This document shows positions 1 to 6,298 of a stretch of 13,103 bases of DNA, in pieces. Position 1 is the first letter of the stretch. Every line of letters begins with the position of its first letter. The notes beneath the pieces were generated by a model. That model was not told where the DNA came from. It saw only the letters and a program-made list of their open reading frames with translations, and ran no database searches. Source of the stretch: DAHUXT01 sp036378295 (GTDB taxonomy: Bacteria; Chloroflexota; Ktedonobacteria; Ktedonobacterales; JADMIN01). The stretch is from contig DASUWS010000202.1 in NCBI GenBank assembly GCA_036378295.1, positions 1-13,103 of the forward strand. Direction: 5' to 3'. Made by a program: the position numbers and the translations under genes.

Positions 1-66
1 AGATGGTCAGAGTCGTGTGACATGCGCTGCTCCCTTCTGCTGGACGCCGTTTTCAGACAAGATTTG

Positions 67-1017
67 TTAGAATGCTGGCTCACGGACCATTCGGTAGAAG
101 CCTGGCTCCGGTTGGTAGCCGAGCTTGCGGTTGATGGCCAGCATCGGCGCGTTCTCCGAATCGTTATTGGTGGTGATATATGCTGCACCATAGCGACGAG
201 CACAGGCAACGGCCAGCAGCTTAAGCGCCAGCGCGATACCTTTGCCACGCCAGGCAGGCTCGATGCCCGTGATCATGTTATACATCGAGTTGGTCGCCTC
301 AAAGTAGCCGACCGCCGCCATGCCAACCCAGGTATCACCTGATGCGGCCACGATCTGGCCATCAGGACGATACCACGACGCGCTGCAGACCGTTTTCTGG
401 AATTGCTCGAACGGCATGAATGTGCCGTCGTGCCCGGGAATATCTTGCACCAGGGTCGCGTTGAGATCGTAGAGCGCACGCCGCGCAGCATCGATATCGC
501 CAACATCTGCCAGCGTGATGAAGCGGATGCCTTCCGCCTCCACACTGCCGATAGTATCCGCAAACGGCCGCTCATCGAACGTCGCAAGATGCAACCGTGA
601 TTCGAAGATGTGGCGGTCCCTGCGGAAGTCATAGCGCTCGGCGAAGCGTAGTCCTTCGGGCACATTGTCGCGTACCTCAGCGATGAGTCGTGTCGCGCCT
701 TGTTGCCGCACAAAGGCCAGCGTCGCCTCAGCCAATCGCGCTCCTAAGCCCTGCCGCCGGTAGGCGGGGGCCACAAGAGCAGCCACAGTGAACTGACCAG
801 GCGTATCCCACGGCCAGTGCGCGGCATCGCAGTAGCCAATAATTCCCGCCCCGCCAGCATCGTCAATGGCGACCATCCGCTGCCGCACAAGCTCCACCGG
901 GGCATTACCCTCCCACTCCTGGAGGAGTTCCGGCGTCGGAGGCTCAGGCTCTCCGAACGCGAGAAGTGCGGCCAGCGCCTTGAAATCGCTGCTCGCATCG
1001 AGCGGGCGTAAATACAC
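67..1017 (-). CDS. Tandem GNAT-domain N-acetyltransferase
   Basis: Two GCN5-related acetyltransferase domains in one 316-residue chain. The N-terminal domain (about residues 1-145) has the acetyl-CoA motif RRQGLGAR at 87-94. The C-terminal domain (about 160-316) has RGKGIALAL at 257-265 and the helix/strand motif NAPMLAINRKLGY at 289-301, which resembles MshD-type tandem acetyltransferases. The reading frame is open further upstream into rtcB, but I choose the GTG at 1015-1017 because AAGGGAGGG lies just before it and the domain begins there with the typical YLRPLD strand. It follows rtcB after about 76 nt on the same strand and is probably co-transcribed. The substrate cannot be told from the sequence; the mycothiol context needed for MshD is not visible here. 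Only 66 bases follow the stop before the window edge, and no terminator is evident in them. Confidence 0.87.
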   Translation of the reverse strand: MYLRPLDASSDFKALAALLAFGEPEPPTPELLQEWEGNAPVELVRQRMVAIDDAGGAGIIGYCDAAHWPWDTPGQFTVAALVAPAYRRQGLGARLAEATLAFVRQQGATRLIAEVRDNVPEGLRFAERYDFRRDRHIFESRLHLATFDERPFADTIGSVEAEGIRFITLADVGDIDAARRALYDLNATLVQDIPGHDGTFMPFEQFQKTVCSASWYRPDGQIVAASGDTWVGMAAVGYFEATNSMYNMITGIEPAWRGKGIALALKLLAVACARRYGAAYITTNNDSENAPMLAINRKLGYQPEPGFYRMVREPAF

Positions 1018-1093
1018 GGCGATCCCTCCCTTCCCAGAAGCACAAACAACCTCCGGCTCCGTGTCCGTAGACAGCGGAAGAACCGGAGGATAG

Positions 1094-2518
1094 CTAGAAC
1101 TCGCCCGCCTCTTCGGCCATACGCACCAGACGCGGGGTGAACTTGCCCAGCACGTCAATGAGATCGCTCTGCGCGGCAACTACCGACTCGATGTCTTTGT
1201 ACGCCTGGGGCGACTCATCCACGTTGCCGCCAACCAGCGTAATACCTCGCTCGCGTAGGTACGCATCGCGCGCAGTCTTCGTAATCGTGCCGAATGCAGC
1301 CCGGCGACTCATGCGGCGACCCGCGCCATGCGAGGCGGAATTGAGCGAGTGCGCCGAACCGCGCCCGCGCACGACATAGCCAGCGTCGCCCATCGAGCCA
1401 GGAATGATGCCGAGCACTCCCGCACCCGCAGGCGTAGCGCCCTTCCTATGGACGATGGCGCGCGAGCCATCAGGAAGCTCTTCCACCCAGGCGAAATTGT
1501 GGAAGTTTTCGACCACAGCCGCCTCACGCAGCTTCACCGCCGACGACACCCGCTTATGGATGACGGCATGATTCGCCGAAGCAAAGCGCCCAGCCAGCTC
1601 CATCGAGATCCAGTAATCCTGCCCGGCCTCGCTGCTGAGCGAGAGCCACGCCAGATGGCGCAGAGAAGCGTCCAGGCGAGGATGCTCACGCGCCGCCAGC
1701 TCCGTATAGGTGTTGGCGATCTTGAAGCCGACGCCACGCGAGCCGCTGTGCGAGAGCAGCGCCAGGTATTCGCCTGCTTTCAGCCCAAGCTGCTCGTCAT
1801 CCGTGTAGAGCCGAAATGCGCCCCACTCGACGAAATGGTTACCGCTGCCAGAGGTGCCCAACTGCTGCTGTGCCTTGATCTTCAGCGATTTGAGCAGCCG
1901 CGTCGCCTCCCAGGCTGGGTCATCCAGTACCGGGTGATCTGGGCGGTCGCGCACCTCCCACCCCTCACGCAGACCAAAGCGCGTTCGCTCGAGCAGCGCG
2001 TTGCGAAACTCAGCGCGGCGCTGGCCGAGCACTATCGGCGACACGTCATAGAGCGAAAGCCGCATGCGACAGCCAATATCAACGCCGACGGCATACGGGA
2101 TCACCGCGTCGTCCGCCGCCAGCACGCCGCCAATGGGCAGGCCGTAGCCAACGTGCGCGTCGGGCATGAGCGCGCCCCGCACCGCCACAGGCAGCCGCAT
2201 CGCATGCTCCATCTGAGCCACCGCCTGACGCTCGATCAAGCTCTCACCCCAGACGAAAAAGTCCGCGGGCTGCTCGCGAAGGACATCCTGTGTCTCATCT
2301 TGCGGCGCACTGGCACGTCGAAGGCACTCACGCGCCAGAGCGGAGAATGTCGGGTCTGCCAGATACTTGCCAGGCTCTTCCCGCACGCCGTCGAGCCACA
2401 CGAGTATAGCGTCCTGCTCCAGGCCCGTCTTCGACAGGTCTTCCGCGGCGGCTTTTGCCAGCCCGATGATTTTGCCTTCGGGCCAGCCATAGGTTTTGAG
2501 TATCTTGCCAGTGATCAT
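1094..2518 (-). CDS. rtcB: RtcB-family RNA-splicing ligase (3'-phosphate RNA ligase)
   Basis: RtcB joins RNA 2',3'-cyclic phosphate or 3'-phosphate ends to 5'-OH ends using Mn and GTP, in tRNA splicing or RNA repair. The 474-residue protein carries the family landmarks: GVDIGCRM with D147 and metal Cys150, GSGNHFVEW (H228), SHSGSRG (H257), HNFAW (H340), RKGAT, IPGSMG, and HGAGRRMSR with H397, the guanylylated histidine position. Canonical bacterial RtcB is about 400 residues; the excess here is an N-terminal segment of about 80 residues ahead of the catalytic core. I choose the ATG at 2516-2518 because GAGG sits 5 nt upstream and MITGKILKTYGWPEGK looks like a genuine N-terminus; the longer open frame upstream runs through a terminator hairpin. 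The leader holds a terminator and a short ORF, suggesting attenuation. The GNAT gene follows. No archease or RtcA is in the window. Confidence 0.93.
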   Translation of the reverse strand: MITGKILKTYGWPEGKIIGLAKAAAEDLSKTGLEQDAILVWLDGVREEPGKYLADPTFSALARECLRRASAPQDETQDVLREQPADFFVWGESLIERQAVAQMEHAMRLPVAVRGALMPDAHVGYGLPIGGVLAADDAVIPYAVGVDIGCRMRLSLYDVSPIVLGQRRAEFRNALLERTRFGLREGWEVRDRPDHPVLDDPAWEATRLLKSLKIKAQQQLGTSGSGNHFVEWGAFRLYTDDEQLGLKAGEYLALLSHSGSRGVGFKIANTYTELAAREHPRLDASLRHLAWLSLSSEAGQDYWISMELAGRFASANHAVIHKRVSSAVKLREAAVVENFHNFAWVEELPDGSRAIVHRKGATPAGAGVLGIIPGSMGDAGYVVRGRGSAHSLNSASHGAGRRMSRRAAFGTITKTARDAYLRERGITLVGGNVDESPQAYKDIESVVAAQSDLIDVLGKFTPRLVRMAEEAGEF

Positions 2519-2535
2519 AGTTGCCTCTATGGATG

Positions 2536-2549
2536 CGAGACGAATCTCG
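2536..2549 (-). promoter_or_regulatory. UUCG-tetraloop hairpin in the rtcB leader
   Basis: On the minus strand CGAGA-TTCG-TCTCG forms a perfect 5-bp stem capped by UUCG, an exceptionally stable RNA tetraloop. It lies between the terminator U-run and the rtcB ribosome binding site (GAGG at 2524-2527). It could insulate the 5' end or act in a leader switch; its function is inferred from position only. Confidence 0.5.
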
Positions 2550-2561
2550 AAAAGCGCGCAT

Positions 2562-2597
2562 AAAAAAAGCGCGGATGCCATTTTCCGACATCCACGC
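2562..2597 (-). terminator. Intrinsic terminator or attenuator upstream of rtcB
   Basis: On the minus strand GCGTGGATG (2589-2597) pairs with CATCCGCGC (2569-2577), giving a 9-bp stem with one G-U pair and an 11-nt loop, directly followed by seven T residues (2562-2568). This is a textbook rho-independent terminator. It starts 22 nt after the stop of the 33-codon ORF and ends 43 nt before the rtcB start, with no convincing promoter between, so rtcB expression should require read-through or antitermination. Confidence 0.7.
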
Positions 2598-2619
2598 CCG
2601 CTCTCTGAATGAGTGCGTC

Positions 2620-2721
2620 TCAACACTTGTCTGGATGGCGAGCATCAGCGCACTCTTGCTGGCGGGCGCGGCGATAGAGCATCTCAGTAAACGCCATGAG
2701 GACGTGAAGATACTGTTGCAT
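2620..2721 (-). CDS. Possible 33-residue leader peptide or small protein upstream of rtcB
   Basis: ATG at 2719-2721 is preceded by a very strong ribosome binding site (AGGAGGGG, about 4 nt upstream) and opens a 33-codon frame, starting MQQYLHVLMAFTEMLYRRAR and ending in TGA at 2620-2622. The peptide looks like a short amphipathic helix with a basic, polar C-terminal half and two Cys (24 and 33). I recognise no family. Its placement, with a terminator 22 nt after its stop and rtcB beyond, fits either a regulatory leader ORF whose translation affects terminator folding, or a stand-alone small gene with its own terminator. The last codons contain CCATCCA, which could pair 6 bp with TGGATG of the terminator 5' arm, a possible antiterminator. 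Coding status rests only on the Shine-Dalgarno match and context. Confidence 0.4.
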   Translation of the reverse strand: MQQYLHVLMAFTEMLYRRARQQECADARHPDKC

Positions 2722-2768
2722 GCTGCCCCTCCTGTCTTTCGCTGATGCGCTCGACTCGCACCGCGCTT

Positions 2769-2798
2769 ACAGTAGCATACCCATCCAGCTACACGCAA
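2769..2798 (-). promoter_or_regulatory. Candidate promoter for the rtcB leader transcript
   Basis: On the minus strand TTGCGT, 18 nt, TACTGT, the latter preceded by TG one base upstream (extended -10). Predicted start near 2762, about 40 nt before the small leader ORF. The hexamers are only moderate matches, so this is tentative. Confidence 0.3.
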
Positions 2799-2885
2799 GC
2801 GTCCATTACATATCTCCAGCAGAAATCTGATACCCGCTCCCGCGTCTCAGTGCCCTGGACTTAGGGACAGGGGCCAAGCCGCCGC

Positions 2886-2915
2886 TTGCCAGTACATGGA
2901 TACGAGCGCTACGAT
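2886..2915 (+). promoter_or_regulatory. Candidate sigma70-type promoter for sod
   Basis: TTGCCA (2886-2891), an 18-nt spacer and TACGAT (2910-2915) match 9 of 12 consensus bases. Start would fall near 2922, giving a leader of about 155 nt. An alternative extended -10 (TGCTAAACT, 2967-2975) would shorten the leader to about 95 nt. Confidence 0.4.
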
Positions 2916-2992
2916 GTAGGTACAGGGATACCCACCCCTTACCAGCCGCAGATATATCACGTCGTGTGCTAAACTGACGAGCGGTGAGTCCT

Positions 2993-3023
2993 GCCATCAG
3001 GCACGGGTTATGCGGCTGATGGC
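2993..3023 (+). promoter_or_regulatory. Stem-loop in the sod 5' leader
   Basis: GCCATCAG (2993-3000) pairs perfectly with CTGATGGC (3016-3023); inside, GCA (3001-3003) can pair with TGC (3011-3013). A competing pairing CAGGC/GCCTG (2998-3002 with 3022-3026) and a small TGCC-ATCA-GGCA hairpin overlap it, so alternative folds are possible. It lies 55 nt before the sod start. It matches no riboswitch class I recognise. Confidence 0.45.
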
Positions 3024-3078
3024 CTGGGTACCTATCCACTATTAGTGTTTCGCCTGGCGTAAGGAGGATTCCGACACA

Positions 3079-3699
3079 ATGGCGTACGAACTCCCACCCC
3101 TACCGTACGACTACAACGCTCTAGAACCGTATATCGATGAGGAAACGATGCACCTGCATCACGACAAACACCATCAGGCGTATGTCAACAACCTGAACGC
3201 CGCGATCCAGGGGCAGAGCCAGTTCGAAAACATGGGCATCGATGATTTGATGCGCAACCTGAACAGTGTGCCGGAGTCGATTCGTACGGCAGTGCGCAAT
3301 AATGGTGGCGGGCACGCCAACCATAGCATGTTCTGGCAGATCATGAAGCCCAATGGCGGCGGCGAGCCAACCGGCGACCTGGCCAACGCGATCAACTCGG
3401 CCTTCGGCTCCTTCGATCAGCTCAAGGCCGCCTTCAACGACGCTGGCGCCAAGCGCTTCGGCTCTGGTTGGGCATGGCTGGTCATCGGCACTGATGGCAA
3501 GCTCTCCGTCATCTCGACCGCCAACCAGGACAGCCCCCTGACCGACGGGCTTTTCCCGGTCATGGGCAATGACGTCTGGGAGCATGCCTACTACCTGAAG
3601 TATCAAAATCGCCGCCCAGAGTATCTGGCCGCATGGTGGAATGTCGTCAACTGGGACGAGATCGCCAAGCGATTCGCGCAGGGCATGAGCGGACGCTAG
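3079..3699 (+). CDS. sodA: Superoxide dismutase, Fe/Mn family (Mn-type by sequence)
   Basis: Converts superoxide to oxygen and hydrogen peroxide. The 206-residue protein is full length and colinear with the family: N-terminal helical domain with LPPLPYDYNALEP and HHDKHHQAYVNN, then the alpha/beta domain. Metal ligands are H27, H82 (in GGGHANHSMFW), D165 and H169 (in DVWEHAYY), with the gateway Tyr35. The motif STANQDSP places Gln150 at the position where Mn enzymes carry a C-terminal-domain glutamine, whereas Fe enzymes supply it from the N-terminal domain, so manganese (or cambialistic) use is favoured. There is no signal peptide, so it is cytoplasmic. AGGAGG at 3062-3067 supports the ATG at 3079. 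It is monocistronic: a terminator follows and the next gene is convergent. Confidence 0.97.
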   Translation: MAYELPPLPYDYNALEPYIDEETMHLHHDKHHQAYVNNLNAAIQGQSQFENMGIDDLMRNLNSVPESIRTAVRNNGGGHANHSMFWQIMKPNGGGEPTGDLANAINSAFGSFDQLKAAFNDAGAKRFGSGWAWLVIGTDGKLSVISTANQDSPLTDGLFPVMGNDVWEHAYYLKYQNRRPEYLAAWWNVVNWDEIAKRFAQGMSGR

Positions 3700-3743
3700 C
3701 CCTCCGCCGCCACATGTGGGCGCGGACGCGCGCCAACGCGCAA

Positions 3744-3784
3744 TCCCCCTCTTCCACTTGGTTGAGGGGGACTATTTCTTTTCC
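3744..3784 (+). terminator. Rho-independent terminator of sod
   Basis: CCCCCTC (3745-3751) pairs with GAGGGGG (3764-3770), extended by T3744-A3771, with a 12-nt loop and a T-rich tail (ACTATTTCTTTT). It sits 45 nt after the sod stop, between convergent genes. The minus-strand side lacks a T-run, so it mainly serves sod. Confidence 0.85.
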
Positions 3785-3790
3785 CCCTTG

Positions 3791-5233
3791 CTACGCTGGC
3801 GACGGGGCGGGCTGCTCTACCTGTCTGAGGCGGACCCTGGCCGCGCGCGATTTCTCGACGCGCAACAACGCCAGCGGCAGCAACGAGATGATGAACATCG
3901 CAGCAACGAAAGGGAACATGGCGGCATAGCCGATGTGGTCTATCAGCTCGCCCGCAATGAATGCCGAGAGCGGCGCCGCCACCGAGGTGACAGCGGTATT
4001 CAGCCCTGTATAGAGGCCCATCTGATCGGGAAAGACGAGACGGGTGAGCAGCGGAAACGAGCTTGCAGTCTGGGCCGCGTTGCCAATGCCCGCAACCGCC
4101 ACGATGATGAACAGCAACAGCGGAGTGCGAGTAAAGATACCGGCGGTTGATGCGCCCGCCATGCAGATCATGCCGAAAAGAAACACGCGCCGCAGGCCCA
4201 GGCGATCACCCAGTATACCGAACGGCCAGACACAGAGCGCCGTGCTCAACAGCAGCATCAGCGAGAGCAGGAGCGCGCCTACCTCAGAGAATCCCGCCTC
4301 GTTGATCGCATACAGCGTCAGGAACGGCGTAATGGCGTTGATCCCAAACCAGAGAAAGAACTGCACCGCAAAATAGAGCTGCACCTGCGGGTCGGAGCGG
4401 AGACCGTTCCAGTAGTCGCGCACCGTATAGCGGCGGTGCTCGGTGACACCGGGCAGATCGCGTGGCTCGCGAATACCCAGGATGGTCGGCAGGAAGAACG
4501 CCAACAACGTGCCTGCCGTAATCAGGAAGAGGATGCGGAGATCAACACCCAACAGCGCTCCAACCAGCAGAATAGCCACTTGTCCTAGCGCGCCTGCCGC
4601 CTGGAATACGCCATTCACCCGACCGCGCTGATACTCCGGCGTAATGTCGGCCAGGAGTGAATTGTAGGGGTCATACATCACGTTGAATGTGACAGAGAAC
4701 AGGAAGATGCCAAGCGAGGCCAGAATCAGCGGCAGCGTCCACTGCCTGGATGTCGCTGTAGGGCGATTTTGCGGTGATGCCAGGAATGGCGTCAGGATGA
4801 CAAAGAAGACACACAGGGGTACGAACGAGACGATGAACGGCTTGCGACGACCAAGGCGCGTCCAGGTGCGGTCGCTCCATGCGCCAACGACAGGCTGAAT
4901 GATCGAGCCTTCGAGCGAGCGCGTGCTGCTCAGCACACCCACTAACACGTTCGAGGCGCCAAATGACCGCAGATATATTGGCAGGATGAAGTTATTGAAC
5001 GAGTAGAAGACGCCCGCGCCGAAGTTACCACTCGAATACGTCAGTGCCCGGCGCAGGCTGAGCGGCTGAGCCTCTGGCGCGGCGGGCCGATCACCCGACG
5101 GAGGCACCGGAGCGGCAGCGCTGTCGCCGCCCTCGAATCCAGGTCCCAGGCCGCCAATCGCCGGTAGACTTCCTGGCTCGTGACCCTGCCCGCTATCGAA
5201 TGTCGCAGACATCTCCTCGGATAATTCGCTCAT
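3791..5233 (-). CDS. MFS transporter related to the GPH/SLC45 sugar carriers
   Basis: A 480-residue polytopic inner-membrane protein. Residues 1-60 form a Pro/Gly/Ala-rich, probably cytoplasmic tail; about 12 hydrophobic segments follow. The loop 2-3 motif GAWSDRTWTRLGRRKPF (117-133) and the DPYNSLLADITPEYQRGR stretch (188-205) resemble the glycoside-cation symporter and SLC45/sucrose-carrier branches, and the second-half loop reads GILGDRLGLRR (339-349), the usual repeated MFS motif. A disaccharide or related solute driven by protons or cations is a reasonable guess, but no neighbouring sugar enzyme confirms it. The start ATG at 5231-5233 has GGGAGG 5 nt upstream. It is convergent with sod and appears monocistronic. 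The hydrophilic N-terminal tail is longer than usual for MFS proteins; an internal start cannot be fully excluded. Confidence 0.9.
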   Translation of the reverse strand: MSELSEEMSATFDSGQGHEPGSLPAIGGLGPGFEGGDSAAAPVPPSGDRPAAPEAQPLSLRRALTYSSGNFGAGVFYSFNNFILPIYLRSFGASNVLVGVLSSTRSLEGSIIQPVVGAWSDRTWTRLGRRKPFIVSFVPLCVFFVILTPFLASPQNRPTATSRQWTLPLILASLGIFLFSVTFNVMYDPYNSLLADITPEYQRGRVNGVFQAAGALGQVAILLVGALLGVDLRILFLITAGTLLAFFLPTILGIREPRDLPGVTEHRRYTVRDYWNGLRSDPQVQLYFAVQFFLWFGINAITPFLTLYAINEAGFSEVGALLLSLMLLLSTALCVWPFGILGDRLGLRRVFLFGMICMAGASTAGIFTRTPLLLFIIVAVAGIGNAAQTASSFPLLTRLVFPDQMGLYTGLNTAVTSVAAPLSAFIAGELIDHIGYAAMFPFVAAMFIISLLPLALLRVEKSRAARVRLRQVEQPAPSPA

Positions 5234-5291
5234 CTTCGCCTCCCGGCGTTGTCGCCAGCGCCACTGCCTAATCAGGGGGCGGTGTTGCGCA

Positions 5292-5320
5292 AGTCTACCA
5301 GCCAGGAGCTACCCGCGCAA
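5292..5320 (-). promoter_or_regulatory. Candidate promoter for the MFS gene
   Basis: On the minus strand TTGCGC, 17 nt, TAGACT. Predicted start near 5285, about 50 nt upstream of the MFS start. Moderate hexamer matches only. Confidence 0.28.
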
Positions 5321-5427
5321 GTGGAAGCGGCGCGCGCAAGAGACGGACAGTGCCGCCTCTGGAAACCACCAGAACGGTCATCTATCAGCGTGAGGTCTGT
5401 TGCCATTGTCGTCAGGCGTGCAGGCTG

Positions 5428-5443
5428 TGGCACAGAGCTTGCA
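5428..5443 (+). promoter_or_regulatory. Sigma54-like -24/-12 element upstream of the GlsB-like gene
   Basis: TGGCAC (5428-5433), 5 nt, TTGCA (5439-5443) matches the RpoN consensus core TGGCAC-N5-TTGCW at every core position, in the right orientation and about 120 nt before the likely start codon. Whether this organism has RpoN is unknown; many Chloroflexota appear to lack it, so this may be coincidence. Confidence 0.3.
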
Positions 5444-5501
5444 TCATAAATAGTTTACGGCAACGGCCACCAGGCGGAGGAGAGGCCATTGCCAGACTGT
5501 A

Positions 5502-5539
5502 TGGCTCACGTGCATATGCATGTACGAACAATTGAGCCA
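5502..5539 (+). repeat. Dyad with nested palindrome in the GlsB-like leader
   Basis: TGGCTCA (5502-5508) and TGAGCCA (5533-5539) are a perfect 7-bp inverted repeat. The loop contains the perfect palindrome TGCATATGCA (5511-5520). It lies between the two possible ribosome binding sites, so the RNA hairpin could affect start choice, or the DNA palindrome could be a binding site. Function is inferred. Confidence 0.45.
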
Positions 5540-5563
5540 CAGTTCGCAAAGGAGATGATGAAT

Positions 5564-5836
5564 ATGTGGAACGTTCTTGCGTGGATTATCGTCGGCGGTA
5601 TCGCTGGCTGGCTGGCTGGCCTGATCGTCCAGGGCACTGGGCTCGGGATCATCGGCGATATCATCGTCGGGATTATCGGCGCGCTCATCGGCGGGTTCAT
5701 TGTATCCCTGTTGCTGCCGGGTACCTTCGGATTCACCGGATTTAACATTGGCAGCCTGATCATCGCGATCATTGGCGCGGTGATTCTGCTGTTGATCTTG
5801 CGAGCAGTAGGGATTGGCCGCCGCCGGACTGTCTGA
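5564..5836 (+). CDS. GlsB/YeaQ/YmgE-family stress-response membrane protein
   Basis: A 90-residue, very hydrophobic, glycine-rich protein with three predicted membrane segments: WNVLAWIIVGGIAGWLAGLI, then IIGDIIVGIIGALIGGFIVS, then IGSLIIAIIGAVILLLILRA, and a basic C-terminal tail (RRRTV). The GGIAGWLAG and GxxGGF pattern is typical of the transglycosylase-associated (GlsB/YeaQ/YmgE) family, linked to envelope or general stress; the molecular role is unknown. I choose ATG 5564 because AAAGGAG lies 9 nt upstream and the family begins at this point. ATGs at 5555 and 5558 are alternatives. A TTG at 5489 with a strong GGAGGAG would add 25 hydrophilic residues. It appears monocistronic, with hairpins right after the stop. 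Confidence 0.88.
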   Translation: MWNVLAWIIVGGIAGWLAGLIVQGTGLGIIGDIIVGIIGALIGGFIVSLLLPGTFGFTGFNIGSLIIAIIGAVILLLILRAVGIGRRRTV

Positions 5837-5854
5837 TAGCCCCTAGATGGGCTA
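5837..5854 (+). terminator. Short hairpin immediately after the GlsB-like gene
   Basis: TAGCCC (5837-5842) and GGGCTA (5849-5854) form a 6-bp stem with a 6-nt loop beginning on the base after the stop codon. No T-run follows, so it may stabilise the mRNA end or help termination together with the next hairpin. Confidence 0.4.
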
Positions 5855-5877
5855 CATAAGTGACGCATTGACAGACA

Positions 5878-5906
5878 GAGAGCCGCCCCCAGCCAGGGCG
5901 GCTCTC
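5878..5906 (+). terminator. Strong GC-rich hairpin, probable terminator without a T-run
   Basis: GAGAGCCGCCC (5878-5888) and GGGCGGCTCTC (5896-5906) make a perfect 11-bp stem with a 7-nt loop. No U-tract follows on either side, so termination would be of the I-shaped or factor-aided type. It is the likely 3' boundary of the GlsB-like transcript. Confidence 0.6.
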
Positions 5907-6111
5907 ATGTCGCTATCACCTTCTATGTGACCTGAGATTGGCCTCGGTGCGATCTGATACACAGCCAATTCCTGCGACATGTGGCCTATTCCATAGCACA
6001 GACAGCACGCGTCATACATCCTAAGTCGTAGACAGGTTCTATCCTTGGACACTGCAGAGACCGCCTAACTTGGGGTAATATACATCTGACGCCAGAAATG
6101 GCTGGCAAACC

Positions 6112-6138
6112 TGCAACCTTGAGGGAGTCCCGCACGTA
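6112..6138 (+). promoter_or_regulatory. ECF-type promoter candidate, possible autoregulation
   Basis: TGCAACC (6112-6118), 16 nt, CGTA (6135-6138) resembles the AAC/CGT elements of group IV sigma promoters (compare the SigW type). It lies about 160 nt before the sigma gene, where positive autoregulation is usual for the class. The match is short. Confidence 0.35.
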
Positions 6139-6298
6139 GAACGAGCGGGAAGCATCGCTTCGAAGAGGCATGTTCGACCAGACTCATACTGGCGTGATGC
6201 AGTGAGATAGCTCGATGTGGCGACTGACATCCCCCGAAATGGTCGGGGACTCGCCAACGAGATAGATACGGCACACGGCCAAACGAAGGAGGCCCGGG

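Larger units (their letters stand above)
2722..3078. other. Intergenic region between the rtcB leader and sod (divergent)
   Basis: No convincing gene of more than 60 codons; short frames here lack ribosome binding sites. It holds the minus-strand promoter candidate near 2769-2798, the plus-strand candidate near 2886-2915, an inverted repeat TACAT/ATGTA (2893-2897 and 2914-2918) across the latter, and the sod leader hairpin. Confidence 0.6.
5234..5563. other. Divergent intergenic region between MFS and the GlsB-like gene
   Basis: Contains the minus-strand MFS promoter candidate, the plus-strand -24/-12 element, an extra strong Shine-Dalgarno (GGAGGAG, 5476-5482) before an in-frame TTG, and a long dyad near 5502-5539. 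I see no separate gene. Confidence 0.6.
5837..6298. other. Intergenic region before the ECF sigma operon
   Basis: Holds the two hairpins after the GlsB-like gene, the ECF-type promoter candidate, and hairpins TCCCGC/GCGGGA (6128-6133 with 6145-6150) and CCCCGA/TCGGGG (6232-6237 with 6243-6248) in the presumed leader. Between about 5910 and 6100 I see nothing recognisable. Open frames on the minus strand here have no ribosome binding sites or family features. Confidence 0.6.

Noticed and set aside
1018..1179. A 54-codon upstream extension of the acetyltransferase frame into rtcB
   Set aside because: It overlaps the rtcB 3' end in another frame, its translation is Arg/Ser/Trp-rich with no domain, and GTG 1015-1017 has a good ribosome binding site.
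1328..2563. A long plus-strand open frame (411 codons) opposite rtcB
   Set aside because: It is antisense to a clear RtcB, has Arg/His-rich translation without domains and no ribosome binding site; long antisense frames are expected in GC-rich coding DNA.
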